DNA of 64,000 nt from Prevotella sp. (GCA_017402445.1 JAFPME010000002.1:79445-143444); one strand, 5' to 3'; positions 9,708 through 19,395 are shown, counted from the first letter of the stretch. Made by a program: numbers and translations. The notes: generated from the sequence alone by a model not told the origin.

Positions 9708-9844
9708 ACTTCTTATGTTTTTAAATTGTTAATACTCTGATTATATTATTCCGCGGTTTTTGTCTATATGATGACAAATCTTAGAAAAAGTTTAAGAATA
9801 TAGTGTTTCCGAACAACTTTGTTCGCTTATTGATTCACATTTAA

Positions 9845-10798
9845 TTATTGATTCACTTTGACATCGATTACATACGTGTCCATGATGATGGGAAGGATAC
9901 CTGACTTCTTGATAATGAGCTGTCCTTTGTAGCTCTCAATGAAATGAGCAAAGCCCCAGGGCAGTCCACGACGCGGGTCGTTGAGCAATGCATAGACAGT
10001 CCTAACAATAGGATACCTTCCGTTATAGATGTATGCCTGATAGGGTTGATAACTATTTTCAGGCTTAGCTTCTTCCATACGGCTGACATGCATCACGCGC
10101 GTATTATTATAAAAGGTAATGTTTGTTGTATCACGTGGATCGTTCAGCCAGTTGCTACCGATTATACCAATAGCATTTGGTGTGTCTTGTACATACTGGA
10201 TGACCTCCTTACTTGTCTTGGTAGCCACAATATTCGGGCTGTTGATGGGTTTTCCACCGAGCAGGGAGTCCACACAGAAGTGCACTGTGCTTGACTGTTT
10301 GTTATCGAAACAGACAACAATCTCGCCTCGTTTGGAGCCAGGATAGAGATCACTCCAATTCTTTGCTTCTCCGCTGAGGACTCGAATAACATCCTTCACG
10401 GAAATGCAAGAGTCTGTGTTCTGATTATTAATAATGAGCGCCAGTCCATCTTTCGCCAACGGAATGGCCTTGGGTTGGTGCCCACGAGACTTGAAATTGT
10501 CATATTGCTGCTTCGTGAAATCGTGTGAAGCAATTGCAAGACAGACACTGTCACTCAACAACAAGTTGACAGCTTCAAGCTCATCAGTATATATCGGCGT
10601 TACATGAGCATTCCGATAGATACTCTCAAAGACTTCAATTTCTTCGTCAATGATGGGATGAAAACTTTCGTCACAAGTAAACTGAATGTTACCCGACGAA
10701 TAGGTATCTGTTCTACCGTTTTTCGGTTTGTCCCCACAAGAGGACAAACCGAAAATCAGAGATAATCCTACTATACTGTAGAATAAGTTCTTGTACAT
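9845..10798 (-). CDS. PstS-like substrate-binding lipoprotein
   Basis: The 317-residue product has a lipoprotein signal ending in GLSSCGD and then a PBP-like fold of the phosphate-binding type (SGNIQFTCDESFHPIIDEEI, later LIINNQNTDSCISVKDVIRVLSGEAKNW). Residues such as NKQSSTVHF occupy the region that in PstS contacts phosphate. No pstCAB genes are near. It follows tonB by 22 bp, so it is co-transcribed with the energising complex. Whether it binds phosphate or another anion, and whether it feeds a TonB-dependent receptor, is open. The identification as PstS family is from overall pattern. Confidence 0.75.
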   Translation of the reverse strand: MYKNLFYSIVGLSLIFGLSSCGDKPKNGRTDTYSSGNIQFTCDESFHPIIDEEIEVFESIYRNAHVTPIYTDELEAVNLLLSDSVCLAIASHDFTKQQYDNFKSRGHQPKAIPLAKDGLALIINNQNTDSCISVKDVIRVLSGEAKNWSDLYPGSKRGEIVVCFDNKQSSTVHFCVDSLLGGKPINSPNIVATKTSKEVIQYVQDTPNAIGIIGSNWLNDPRDTTNITFYNNTRVMHVSRMEEAKPENSYQPYQAYIYNGRYPIVRTVYALLNDPRRGLPWGFAHFIESYKGQLIIKKSGILPIIMDTYVIDVKVNQ

Positions 10799-10820
10799 TT
10801 ACTTATACTTAGCGTCTTAA

Positions 10821-11654
10821 TTACTGAAGTTTGAATTGTACGGGAAGTGTGTACTTTACACGAACGTTCTGTCCGTTCTGCTTACCAGGAGTCCACTTCG
10901 GCATTGACTTAATCACGCGAACAGCCTCCTTGTCAAGGCTCGGGTCGATGCTCTTCACGACAGTCACACCTGAAACAGAACCATCCTTCTCCACCACGAA
11001 CTGACAAACAACGCGTCCCTGGACACCGTTTTCAGCAGCGATTACCGGATACTTGATGTTACTGCTCAGCCACTGCATCAGAGCTGCATCGCCACCGGGG
11101 AACATAGGTTTCTGTTCTACGACATCGAACACCTTGTTGTCCTCAACGGGCTTCTCTGGCTCTGGTGGAGGAGCGATTTCTTCCTTAGCCTTCAGCACCT
11201 CGCCACCAACTTCATCGTTACCTTCGACGGTGAAAGCACCTACGGCCTCCTTAGAGTCCTCGACCTTCTTCAGGTCAATCTCGTCCTCTTCCTTCACCTC
11301 ATTATCTTTCTTAATGACAGGTGCGGTGAATTTGATTGAGCTCTTCACCTTCTCGACAACCTTTTCAGGCTCAATCTTTGGCTGCTCTACTTTCTCCACT
11401 TTCTTAGCCTTTTTAGCTTCCTGGATCATAGAGAGCTCCATTTCCTGAGTGTTAGCAACAGCTTGTTGCTCCTGAATGAAGTTGATCAGCTTGATACCTA
11501 ACAATCCAACTACAGCAAGCAGCAATACGGCCAGCATAGCATAAATATTTCGCTTGGAAGTGCCCTTACGGAGTACATAAGCTCCATAGGACTTGTTTCT
11601 TCCTTCGAAGACGAGGTCGGCCCATTCATTGGACACCAAATCTATTTTTGCCAT
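10821..11654 (-). CDS. tonB: TonB energy transducer
   Basis: TonB links the proton-driven ExbBD motor to outer-membrane transporters such as SusC. The 277 residues show a cytoplasmic N-terminus of Bacteroidetes type (NEWADLVFEGRNKSYGAYVLRK), one membrane helix near 35-58, and a Glu/Lys/Pro-rich periplasmic spacer. The C-terminal TonB domain has PMFPGGDAALMQWLSSNIKYP, GVQGRVVCQFVVEKDGSV and PKWTPGKQNGQNVRVKYTLPV. It is 29 bp after the second exbD. Confidence 0.95.
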   Translation of the reverse strand: MAKIDLVSNEWADLVFEGRNKSYGAYVLRKGTSKRNIYAMLAVLLLAVVGLLGIKLINFIQEQQAVANTQEMELSMIQEAKKAKKVEKVEQPKIEPEKVVEKVKSSIKFTAPVIKKDNEVKEEDEIDLKKVEDSKEAVGAFTVEGNDEVGGEVLKAKEEIAPPPEPEKPVEDNKVFDVVEQKPMFPGGDAALMQWLSSNIKYPVIAAENGVQGRVVCQFVVEKDGSVSGVTVVKSIDPSLDKEAVRVIKSMPKWTPGKQNGQNVRVKYTLPVQFKLQ

Positions 11655-11683
11655 TGTCTTTTCCTTTCTTTAATATTACCGTA

Positions 11684-12343
11684 TTACTTGATACCGCGCT
11701 TGTCAAGCAGAGCCTGATCGTCTTCATTGATCTTGTCGATCACATAGGTACCAATGCTGCATATAGCCATTTCATCGAGAGCATCGACCATATTCTTGTA
11801 AGAAGCCTCGTCAGTGCACTTAATGATGATAGTCATTGTAGGCACTTTTGCGTCACCGCCGTAGTCTGCCAGTTCACCTTTCTTGATCTTCGTGAGCTCA
11901 CGATCGTAGATACTGTCAGGATATTGGGCGGGATTAGCGAGTTTCTTCTTGTCCAACTCAATCTTAGCAGCCATGATATCAGCCACAGGAGTAGAGCCGT
12001 CTTCCGTTCTGTGCTCGATGAGCACCTTGCGGATGCCTTCTCTTCCCCACGATGTTTCTTTCAGGCAGTTGGGATCTTCGTAGTTAGGAATACCGTCCAC
12101 GTGGTAGATCTTGTCATTTCCGCACACATAGAGTGTAACGGTCTGTGAAGCCTTGGCCGCGTTACGGTCCTGGTCGGAGATATTCTTATCGTTACTCGGC
12201 ATGGTCAAGTTCATCGTCTGAGGTTTAGACAGAGACGTACAGAGCATGAAGAAAGTGATAAGAAGCATCATCATATCCACCATCGGCGTGAAGTCCACGC
12301 GGGTGTTGAATTTTTTCTGCTTACTTGCTTTTTGCTTTGCCAT
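11684..12343 (-). CDS. exbD: ExbD/TolR family protein (second copy)
   Basis: An ExbD-type subunit of the proton-driven TonB motor. The 219 residues start with RVDFTPMVDMMMLLITFFML, whose Asp in the membrane helix is the conserved proton-carrying residue. A periplasmic domain follows, with a long inserted loop (about residues 60-150) that contains HVDGIPNYEDPNC and exceeds the roughly 140-residue enterobacterial ExbD. It starts 4 bp after the first exbD. Two different ExbDs per cluster is common in Bacteroidetes. Confidence 0.92.
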   Translation of the reverse strand: MAKQKASKQKKFNTRVDFTPMVDMMMLLITFFMLCTSLSKPQTMNLTMPSNDKNISDQDRNAAKASQTVTLYVCGNDKIYHVDGIPNYEDPNCLKETSWGREGIRKVLIEHRTEDGSTPVADIMAAKIELDKKKLANPAQYPDSIYDRELTKIKKGELADYGGDAKVPTMTIIIKCTDEASYKNMVDALDEMAICSIGTYVIDKINEDDQALLDKRGIK

Positions 12344-12347
12344 AACT

Positions 12348-12962
12348 TTAATCCTCCGCTGATTTGAGAGATGTGATCAGAAAGTAGCGGTTCTCGCTCA
12401 TATCCTGAAGCTCCGACATCATCTTCTTGATGACTTTGTACGGAGTATCCTGGTCAGCCTTGATGGCAATCTTCATTTCAGAGCCATTGGCTGTGCGAGC
12501 AGACTCCACCCATGTCTGGAATTCACTCATCTTACCGTCAATACTGTCAGTCGGGATGCCACGAGAAGCCTGATACTCGTTCAGTTTCTCTACGTCCTGA
12601 TTGAGGAAATCACTAAGCTCCTGCATAGGGACACCGACATTAGCCGAGCTGCGTCCCTTCTCGAGCTGCTTTGCGTTCAGCGCAACGCCATACTGGGCTG
12701 CCATGTCGCTGATCAAGGCCTCCATTTTACCCGGAGTTTCCATTCCGAGGAAAATCTTACCCGTCTTGTCGACCAAGACGGAAAGGACGTTTTCCTCTGG
12801 CACCTTGATTTCAGATACCGACGAAGGAGCGTTGACGCGCACTGCTTCATTCTTCACGAACGTTGAAGTCAACATGAAGAAGGTCAGCAGAAGCACCATG
12901 ACGTCGCTCATCGGGGTCATGTCAATCCAGACGTCCGCTTTCTTAATTTTTACTTTACCCAT
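12348..12962 (-). CDS. exbD: ExbD/TolR family protein (first copy)
   Basis: This 204-residue ExbD paralogue has the membrane motif WIDMTPMSDVMVLLLTFFML, including the conserved Asp. Its periplasmic region keeps a bacteroidal extension (about 60-150) and ends in a typical KADQDTPYKVIKKMMSELQD segment. It follows exbB by 31 bp and precedes the second exbD by 4 bp, so all are translated from one message. The two ExbDs differ in the periplasmic loop, which suggests non-identical roles in the pentamer-dimer complex. Confidence 0.92.
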   Translation of the reverse strand: MGKVKIKKADVWIDMTPMSDVMVLLLTFFMLTSTFVKNEAVRVNAPSSVSEIKVPEENVLSVLVDKTGKIFLGMETPGKMEALISDMAAQYGVALNAKQLEKGRSSANVGVPMQELSDFLNQDVEKLNEYQASRGIPTDSIDGKMSEFQTWVESARTANGSEMKIAIKADQDTPYKVIKKMMSELQDMSENRYFLITSLKSAED

Positions 12963-12993
12963 AATGATAAATGTTTAAAAGGGTTAGCAAAAA

Positions 12994-13830
12994 TTAAGCC
13001 TCATCCGTATGGTTTGCTTCGTAAGTCTGGGCAATTGTGTAACCAACTTCGTCGAGGGCGTATGTCAGCTTATCGATCTTGTTAGAATAGTAGTTGTAAG
13101 CAACTACGGCGAACCAAGATGTCAAGATACCAGATGCTGTGTTCACAAGAGCCTCAGAAATACCTTCAGACAGAGCGAGAGAGTCACCACCGCCACCAGA
13201 AGCCAGAGCAGCGAATGAACGAATCATACCTACGACCGTACCGAACAGAGCGGTGAGGGTACCCAGTGTAACGATAGTAGCAAGAATCGGCATGTTCATC
13301 TGCAGAGTCGGCATCTCGAGCTGAGTTGCTTCCTCGTGAGCCTGCTGAATCTTAGCGACCTTCTGTGAAGTCTTCATGCCAGGAGTAGCCTCCATCTCTT
13401 TGTAAGCACGCAGAGAAGCGCCTACCACGTTAGCAACAGTACCGCGCTGGTCGTCGCAGAGCTTCTGAGCCTTTGCGAAGTCGTTAGCTGCGAGAGCTGC
13501 CTTGATGCTGGAAACGAACTTGGGGAGCTTGCCCTTACCGAAAGCGGTGCGCAGAGCGAGGAAGCGCTCAACGCTGAGAGCGATAACAGTGAACAGCAAA
13601 GTGATGATGACCGGCACAACGATACCACCTTTGTAGATAAGACCGAGGATGCTGCCGTCCTTAACTGCGTTCTCAGGATTGCCGTCGATGAAGTTTGCGG
13701 GGTTACCCATTACAAACTTGTAAACGCAGCATGCTGCAATAAAACATGCAACGATAATCCAAATCGCTGCCTGAACTCCCTGGAAGCCCTGAGATTTTTT
13801 GGGGGCTGCCTTAGCTTGTGTAGTTGCCAT
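12994..13830 (-). CDS. exbB: MotA/TolQ/ExbB proton channel protein
   Basis: The 278-residue product has three membrane segments. The C-terminal pair sits in the conserved block that includes MPTLQMNMPILATIVTLGTL, GTVVGMIRSFAAL and SEALVNTASGI, the hallmark of ExbB. The N-terminus is Lys/Ala/Gln-rich and cytoplasmic. It is the first gene of the exbB-exbD-exbD-tonB-PstS-like-TPR cluster. A TATCTTTG -7 element lies at 13949-13956 on the minus strand, but no good -33 TTTG is present 19 or 20 bases upstream of it. Confidence 0.95.
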   Translation of the reverse strand: MATTQAKAAPKKSQGFQGVQAAIWIIVACFIAACCVYKFVMGNPANFIDGNPENAVKDGSILGLIYKGGIVVPVIITLLFTVIALSVERFLALRTAFGKGKLPKFVSSIKAALAANDFAKAQKLCDDQRGTVANVVGASLRAYKEMEATPGMKTSQKVAKIQQAHEEATQLEMPTLQMNMPILATIVTLGTLTALFGTVVGMIRSFAALASGGGGDSLALSEGISEALVNTASGILTSWFAVVAYNYYSNKIDKLTYALDEVGYTIAQTYEANHTDEA

Positions 13831-14055
13831 AATTTTTTGTTTTAATTTTTAGTTATTAATAAATTAAGTAATAAAAATCCGTTTTCAATGGTTTCAATTC
13901 TCGCAACATTTTGACCCGTTTTGCAACCTGTTTTTTAAATAGACTTCGCAAAGATAACAATTTATGAGGAACTATCGCGGTATTTAAGGACTTTTAACAA
14001 CGATAATCTGCAAAATTCTATCTCGAAAGCCTTGGTTTGCACTTCAGCATTGCCG

Positions 14056-15249
14056 TCAGGACAGTTTTGCGAGGCACGTTTTGATGCGTTTCATGGCCTC
14101 CCTGATGTTGTCGTCGCTCGTGGCGTAGCTCATCCGGAAGCAATCTGGGTCGCCGAAAGCGTCGCCACCGACGGTAGCCACATGCCCTTCTTCGAGCAGG
14201 AACATGGCCAGGTCGGACGAATTGTTCACAGTACGCTTGCCGTCGCTCTTTCCGTAAAAGCTGCTGCACTTCGGGAAGAGGTAGAAAGCACCCTGCGGCA
14301 CATTCACTTCCAGCCCCGGTATCTCGCGTGCCAGTCCGACGATGAGGTCGCGACGGCGTTCGAAAGCTTTCCGCATTTCTTCGACGCAAGTTTGCGAAGC
14401 CACGTATGCCTGCTCGGCCGCCTTCTGGCTGACGGAGCAAGGTCCGCTTGTATATTGTCCCTGCAGTTTATTACATCCTTTGATAATCCATTCTGGAGCT
14501 GCCATAAAGCCGATGCGCCAGCCTGTCATGGCGTAAGCCTTGCTGACACCGTTGACGACGATTGTGTGCTCCTTCATTCCGGGGAAAGCAGCCATGCTGG
14601 CATGCTTGCCGGTATAGTTGATATGCTCGTAGATTTCGTCTGCGAGGACAAAGACATCCTCATGTCTGAGAATCACTTCTGCCAGCGCTTTCAGCTCATC
14701 TTCTGTGTACACGCTGCCTGTCGGGTTGCTCGGCGAGCAGAGAATCAGCATGCGCGTCTTCGGAGTAATGGCATTTTCCAACTGTTCAGGAGTCATTTTG
14801 AAATCCTGCTCGAAGCCAGCCTTCACGATAACGGGCGTGCCGCCGGCCAGTTTCACCATCTGCGGATAGCTCACCCAGTAGGGAGCCGGTATAATCACCT
14901 CGTCGCCGTCGTCCACCAATGCCATGACGGCATTGCAGACACACTGTTTGGCTCCGTTGCTCACCAGTATCTCGCCGTCAGCATAGTCGAGGCCGTTCTC
15001 GTTCCTGAGCTTGGCGACGATGGCCTTTCTCAGTTCCGGGTATCCTGGAACAGGTGAATATCTCGAGTAATTGTTGTCTACGGCTTCCTTCGCAGCCTCT
15101 TTGATATGATCGGGAGTGTTGAAATCCGGTTCCCCGACACTCATGTTGATGACATCAATGCCCTGAGCCTTCATCTCACTGCTTTTTTGTGACATGGCCA
15201 AAGTGGCCGAAGGGGCTAAGCGATTTAAACGGTTAGAGAGTCTTGACAT
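14056..15249 (-). CDS. Class I pyridoxal-phosphate aminotransferase (aspartate aminotransferase type)
   Basis: A fold-type I aminotransferase of 397 residues. It transfers an amino group between an amino acid (probably aspartate) and 2-oxoglutarate. The PLP lysine is K237 in VSKAYAMTGWRIGF. Other landmarks are NMSVGEPDFNTPDHI (substrate arm), SNGAKQCVCNAVMAL (phosphate cup), PSNPTGSVYT and a C-terminal FRMSYATS that carries the carboxylate-binding Arg. The I-gamma subgroup makes aspartate or a related acidic amino acid the likely substrate. It lies 169 bp after ribBA and has its own TACTTTTG -7 box at 15276-15283. Confidence 0.88.
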   Translation of the reverse strand: MSRLSNRLNRLAPSATLAMSQKSSEMKAQGIDVINMSVGEPDFNTPDHIKEAAKEAVDNNYSRYSPVPGYPELRKAIVAKLRNENGLDYADGEILVSNGAKQCVCNAVMALVDDGDEVIIPAPYWVSYPQMVKLAGGTPVIVKAGFEQDFKMTPEQLENAITPKTRMLILCSPSNPTGSVYTEDELKALAEVILRHEDVFVLADEIYEHINYTGKHASMAAFPGMKEHTIVVNGVSKAYAMTGWRIGFMAAPEWIIKGCNKLQGQYTSGPCSVSQKAAEQAYVASQTCVEEMRKAFERRRDLIVGLAREIPGLEVNVPQGAFYLFPKCSSFYGKSDGKRTVNNSSDLAMFLLEEGHVATVGGDAFGDPDCFRMSYATSDDNIREAMKRIKTCLAKLS

Positions 15250-15418
15250 TATTTATTATTGATGTTTATCTTGTGCAAAAGTAAGCATTTTATTTTTTAT
15301 AACGAAAAAAAAGTGCCATTATTTCGTAAAGTTCTGACAAAAAGCTTCAATTATTACTGTTTGACGAGACATCGGCGACATCCTGTCACCCAGCGGCACA
15401 GCTTCCCCTCCCCTCTTT

Positions 15419-16627
15419 TCAAAGGTGGAGCGTATGTCCCATGCGCTCTTTCTTCGTCTGCAGGTAGTGCAGGTTGTAGGCATTGGGCGTCACTTCGATG
15501 GGAATGTTCTCTACGATTTCCAGACCGTATGCTTCCAGGCCGACGCGCTTTACGGGGTTGTTGGTGAGCAGACGCATCTTCTGCACGCCCAGCTTGCGCA
15601 GGATCTGCGCCCCGCAGCCGTAGTCGCGCTCGTCGGGTTTGAACCCTAAATGAACGTTGGCCTCCACCGTGTCGAGTCCTTCCTCCTGCAGTTTATACGC
15701 GGCAATCTTGTTCATCAGACCGATGCCGCGGCCTTCCTGCTGAATGTACACGACAACTCCTTTGCCTTCCTTGTCGATCATCTGCATGGCTTTGTGCAGC
15801 TGTTCGCCGCAATCGCAGCGCAAGCTTCCCAGAATGTCACCTGTTGCACACGACGAATGCACGCGCACCATGATGGGTTCGTTCTCTTCCCACTCGCCTT
15901 TCCGCAGTGCGAAGTGCTCCAGACCGTTGCTTACCTGACGGAAAGGTATCAGATGGAAGTGTCCATAAGCCGTCGGCATGTCCACCTCCTGGCCCATTTC
16001 CACAAGCGAATCCTTCTTCAGCCGATAGGCAATGAGGTCCTTGATTGTGATGAGCTTCAACCCGTGCTCCTGCGCGAAAGCCATCAGCTGCGGCATGCGG
16101 GCCATGGTTCCGTCCTCGTTCATGATTTCAATGAGCGCACCGGCTGGCTGCAGACCGGCCAGACGGCACAGGTCGATGGCGGCCTCGGTGTGCCCGCTGC
16201 GCTTCAGGACTCCGTTTTCCTGAGCATAGAGCGGATTGATGTGTCCCGGACGTCCGAAGGTCTGGGGCAGCGAAGTGGGGTCGGCCAGCGCCCGTATGGT
16301 GGCGGCCCTGTCGTGAGCAGACACACCCGTGGTGCATCCTTCGAGCTTGTCGACAGTCACCGTGAAGGGAGTACCCAGCAGCGAGGTGTTGTCTGCCACC
16401 TGATGTGCCAGCCCCAGCTCCTCGCAACGGCTCATGGTGAGCGGCGCGCAGAGCAGTCCGCGTGCGTTCTTCAACATGAAGTTCACCATGTCGGGGGTTA
16501 TTTTCTCAGCAGCACAGATCAAGTCGCCTTCATTTTCGCGGTCTTCATCGTCAACTACGATGACAAACTTTCCATCCCTGAAATCCTTGACGGCTTCATC
16601 GATAGTGCTGAGTTGATAGTTTACCAT
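15419..16627 (-). CDS. ribBA: Bifunctional 3,4-dihydroxy-2-butanone-4-phosphate synthase / GTP cyclohydrolase II
   Basis: Both first-branch enzymes of riboflavin synthesis are fused in 402 residues. The N-terminal RibB half carries [11 protein letters not shown] (about 26-36) for ribulose-5-phosphate conversion. The C-terminal RibA half has [19 protein letters not shown], whose three cysteines bind zinc, and QQEGRGIGL. Length is normal for RibBA. It starts 22 bp after the LptF/G-type gene and is probably in the same transcript. No FMN riboswitch is seen before it, which fits its internal operon position. Confidence 0.95.
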   Translation of the reverse strand: MVNYQLSTIDEAVKDFRDGKFVIVVDDEDRENEGDLICAAEKITPDMVNFMLKNARGLLCAPLTMSRCEELGLAHQVADNTSLLGTPFTVTVDKLEGCTTGVSAHDRAATIRALADPTSLPQTFGRPGHINPLYAQENGVLKRSGHTEAAIDLCRLAGLQPAGALIEIMNEDGTMARMPQLMAFAQEHGLKLITIKDLIAYRLKKDSLVEMGQEVDMPTAYGHFHLIPFRQVSNGLEHFALRKGEWEENEPIMVRVHSSCATGDILGSLRCDCGEQLHKAMQMIDKEGKGVVVYIQQEGRGIGLMNKIAAYKLQEEGLDTVEANVHLGFKPDERDYGCGAQILRKLGVQKMRLLTNNPVKRVGLEAYGLEIVENIPIEVTPNAYNLHYLQTKKERMGHTLHL

Positions 16628-16649
16628 AATTCGTTTCCTTTATACCTTA

Positions 16650-18620
16650 TTATATATTATAGTCATGAACAGCCTCGTCGGCCTGCGTCTCAGCGTATCC
16701 CATGCTCCTGATGGCAGAGATAATCTCTCCGTTGGACTGCTTGATGGTCTTCAGGTCGCGGTAGAGACGCAGACGGAACATCCACATCCTGACATACAGA
16801 CAGATGCCCACCGGCACGATGACGGCAGCCAGCACATTAAGCCAGCGACGCTCGAAAGGCCGCGTGTGAGCCTTCACCGACACTACGGGGTAGTGGTTCA
16901 GCGCCGTCAGAATGCGTTTTTTCTCCTTGTTATGCAGGCGTTTGTTCACGTTCACGTTCGACAGGTCGTCGATGACCTCTTCCAGTTCCGGCACGATGCG
17001 CTCTATCTCGTGGTCGGGCTCGTACTTGAAGAACACCTTGACGACGTTGGGCGGACTCACCAGCTTGTGCTCGTGCGCATAGTGCGTCACCTCATCGGTG
17101 ATGACAGCCAGTTTCCTTGCATCCTCAGCATAGTTGGGGTCGTAGATGATGACCTCCTTGGCAAACACATGCCGCTTCAGCCGGAGTCCCAACAGCTTCA
17201 TGAAGAAGTTGCGGTAAAGGTCGATGTTGAACACCACGGAGTCGTTGTTGGCCTTGTAGGTGAAGAAGACTGCCAGCGGGGCAAGCACAGCCGTGGAGAT
17301 GCCCTTTCCGAACCAGATGGCCCACATGCCGTTTCGCGACATACGGTAGCCTGTATTGTCGAAGATGTAATAGACGATGAACACCAGCACGGACACAATG
17401 ACCGGGATGCCCAGTCCGCCCTTGCGGATGATGGCGCCGAGCGGAGCGCCGATAAAGAAGAATATGAGGCACGAAAGCGACAAGGTGAACTTGTTGATGG
17501 CCTCGATGTAGTGGATGCGGATCAGCCTGTCGGCGTCGGAAGTGACCAGCGACTTGAACTCCAAGTCGCTCAATCCCGACTGCGTTGCCTGCACGGCCTT
17601 TGCCATGGCGCGCTGCTTGTCCTCGGCAGGCAGGCGGCTGAACACGGAGTCGATGTTGAACGCCTTCGTGCCCGCCATCTTCACGGCCCTGACCGAGTCG
17701 CGTTTCTGAATAGGCACACTGTGGAAATAGGTGCGCTTGACGTCCGCGTAGTACTGATGACCGATGCTGTCGAACTCATGATGCAGCGAATCCACGTCGT
17801 GACGCAGGCGGTCCAGGCCCTTGCCGCGCGCATTGTTTGCCAGCGCACTGGCATCCGCCAGGCTGAAGTCAGCGTCGAAGTCGAGCACGATCTTCTTGTT
17901 CACGAATGTCTCGCGCCGATAAGGAACGGCCGCGCTGCCGGCCACGTCCTGGCTACGCATGTTCTCGAACCACTCGCCGTTGTAGAGTGTCAGCACCAGG
18001 TGCTTCTTCTCCGCCGTCGACTGTATCATGCCCGAGTCGGCCAGGATGATGGCAGCATCCTCGTAACTGCCCGACAGCCGGTAGATCATCATGCCGTAGA
18101 GCATACCCGTGCGCATATCCTTCTTCTGAACGTACAGGCTCGTCTGCGGTATGCCATCGTAGAAGATGCCTTCGGGAATCTCCATCTCCGGACTTTTCTG
18201 CTTCATGGAGAGTAGCAGCTGCGTGAACGAGTTGTCGGCATTCGGCGCCACGACGTTCTGGAAGTAGAACGACAACATCATGATGCCCACGGTGATGACG
18301 ATGAGCGGCCTGAATGCCTTCATCAGCGAAATGCCCGCAGCCTTGATGGCCGTCAGTTCCGAGCTTTCTCCGAGGTTACCGAACGTGATGAGCGATGCGA
18401 GCAGGATGGACAGCGGAAAGGCCTGGGGCATGAGAATGAGACTCATGTACCAGAAGAATTTACCGAGTACCTCCATGGAAAGACCTTTGCCGATCAGCGT
18501 GTCGACGTAACGCCAAAGGAATTGCATCATGAGCACGAACAAACAGACGAAGAACGTTGCTACCAGCAACAACAGGAACTGGCGTGCAATGAATATGTCG
18601 AGTTTCTTGATTCTAAACAT
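16650..18620 (-). CDS. LptF/LptG family (YjgP/YjgQ) permease
   Basis: This 656-residue inner-membrane protein belongs to the permease family of the lipopolysaccharide exporter LptB2FG. N-terminal helices match the family (FIARQFLLLLVATFFVCLFVLMMQ region, then SILLASLITFGNLGESSELTAIKAAG). A periplasmic jellyroll-like middle (about 120-300) and a second helix group (IFFFIGAPLGAIIRKGGLG) follow. The C-terminal 180 residues, with two further helices, exceed the E. coli length of about 360 and are typical of bacteroidal members. It has a perfect promoter upstream and leads ribBA. Confidence 0.9.
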   Translation of the reverse strand: MFRIKKLDIFIARQFLLLLVATFFVCLFVLMMQFLWRYVDTLIGKGLSMEVLGKFFWYMSLILMPQAFPLSILLASLITFGNLGESSELTAIKAAGISLMKAFRPLIVITVGIMMLSFYFQNVVAPNADNSFTQLLLSMKQKSPEMEIPEGIFYDGIPQTSLYVQKKDMRTGMLYGMMIYRLSGSYEDAAIILADSGMIQSTAEKKHLVLTLYNGEWFENMRSQDVAGSAAVPYRRETFVNKKIVLDFDADFSLADASALANNARGKGLDRLRHDVDSLHHEFDSIGHQYYADVKRTYFHSVPIQKRDSVRAVKMAGTKAFNIDSVFSRLPAEDKQRAMAKAVQATQSGLSDLEFKSLVTSDADRLIRIHYIEAINKFTLSLSCLIFFFIGAPLGAIIRKGGLGIPVIVSVLVFIVYYIFDNTGYRMSRNGMWAIWFGKGISTAVLAPLAVFFTYKANNDSVVFNIDLYRNFFMKLLGLRLKRHVFAKEVIIYDPNYAEDARKLAVITDEVTHYAHEHKLVSPPNVVKVFFKYEPDHEIERIVPELEEVIDDLSNVNVNKRLHNKEKKRILTALNHYPVVSVKAHTRPFERRWLNVLAAVIVPVGICLYVRMWMFRLRLYRDLKTIKQSNGEIISAIRSMGYAETQADEAVHDYNI

Positions 18621-18662
18621 TTTGAAAGTCCGTCGGACGCGTCACAGTGCGCAACCGACGTG

Positions 18663-18693
18663 CAAAGGTAATGCAAATCGCGCGTACTTCAAA
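18663..18693 (-). promoter_or_regulatory. Promoter of the LptF/G-ribBA operon
   Basis: The minus strand shows an exact TTTG, 19 bases and TACCTTTG, 43 bp upstream of the LptF/G start codon. Confidence 0.85.
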
Positions 18694-18738
18694 ATAAATT
18701 AGTATTTATTTGCTTTTCACGTGAGCGCGCGCGTCGCG

Positions 18739-19137
18739 CTACAGGCCCGTGTTCGCGTGTAACTGTTCCAGATTCTGGTCCCAAATGTCTTGCAGGGCCT
18801 CCAGATCCTCACTGTAGGCAAAGTCGGTGATAAGGAGAATGAAGTCGCCCGTAATGTCGCTCTGCTCCAGCTTCAGCTCCCAGTAGGCATCGTCGTCGTC
18901 ATCGTCGGTCCATACGAAGCATATCGACTCGCCGCGCACCTCATTCCTGATGTCGGCCGTACGTATTTCATGGTTGCCCCAAAGCGGTCCCCATCTGAAA
19001 GTCATCAGGTTTTCCTCACGTGTCACCTCATCTGCAATCCATTTCTTCAGTCCTTCAGGAGTGCTCAGCAATGGCCAGATGATGTTGCTGCTTTTACATT
19101 TCAGTTCTTTTTCTATGTGGATTCTGTTTTTTTTCAT
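18739..19137 (-). CDS. START-like (SRPBCC) domain protein
   Basis: A 132-residue cytoplasmic protein of the bacteroidal START-like family. Helix-grip features are IIWPLLSTPEGLKKWIADEV (about 20-39), a beta segment FRWGPLWGNHE, then an acidic run of Asp residues (about 77-83) and the C-terminal helix with LEALQDIWDQNLEQL. AHSA1-like domains bind hydrophobic ligands or act as co-chaperones. Its actual ligand is unknown. It diverges from the tRNA and has a perfect promoter. A stop next to the LptF/G promoter makes it monocistronic. Confidence 0.8.
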   Translation of the reverse strand: MKKNRIHIEKELKCKSSNIIWPLLSTPEGLKKWIADEVTREENLMTFRWGPLWGNHEIRTADIRNEVRGESICFVWTDDDDDDAYWELKLEQSDITGDFILLITDFAYSEDLEALQDIWDQNLEQLHANTGL

Positions 19138-19181
19138 CGGTCACACGGTTTGCATAGGGAAGATTCTTTTACATTTTGGCG

Positions 19182-19212
19182 CAAAATTACGTTTATTTCC
19201 TCAAACATCAAA
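19182..19212 (-). promoter_or_regulatory. Promoter of the START-like gene
   Basis: On the minus strand TTTG, a 19-base spacer and TAATTTTG fit the consensus exactly. It is back to back with the tRNA promoter. Confidence 0.8.
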
Positions 19213-19230
19213 AAATAATCACAAATTTAT

Positions 19231-19261
19231 TTTGGCCATTAAAAGTTTTTATATACCTTTG
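19231..19261 (+). promoter_or_regulatory. Promoter of the tRNA gene
   Basis: TTTG at 19231-19234, 19 bases, then TACCTTTG at 19254-19261. The tRNA begins 22 bp after the -7 box. Confidence 0.85.
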
Positions 19262-19282
19262 CACCCGCAAAACGAAAATGAT

Positions 19283-19356
19283 GGCGAGGTAGCTCAGCTG
19301 GTTAGAGCGTCGGATTCATAATCCGGAGGTCGTGGGATCGTGACCCACCCTCGCTA
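19283..19356 (+). tRNA. tRNA with anticodon CAT (tRNA-Met, or lysidine-type tRNA-Ile)
   Basis: The cloverleaf is complete. The acceptor stem is GGCGAGG with CCTCGCT, the D arm GCTC/GAGC, the anticodon stem TCGGA/TCCGG with loop TTCATAA (anticodon at 19317-19319), and the T arm GTGGG/CCCAC. The encoded 3' end is A followed by CCGA, so CCA is added after transcription. CAT can be elongator or initiator Met, or Ile2 after lysidine modification. The first pair is G-T rather than the initiator C-A mismatch, which argues against the initiator. It lies just left of the mobile island. Confidence 0.95.
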
Positions 19357-19362
19357 CCGAAG

Positions 19363-19395
19363 ATGCGGAAGAGCTCCTGTTCTTCCGCATTTTTG
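19363..19395 (+). terminator. Terminator after the tRNA
   Basis: ATGCGGAAGA (19363-19372) pairs with TCTTCCGCAT (19381-19390), followed by TTTTTG. The following 19396-19504 holds no gene. Confidence 0.9.

Noticed and set aside
16628-16649. FMN riboswitch before ribBA
   Set aside because: Only 22 bp separate ribBA from the upstream gene, too short for the element.
19340-19360. tRNA 3' end as the island attachment site
   Set aside because: No second copy of the tRNA 3' end was found near the right island border; the 16-bp repeat further downstream fits better.
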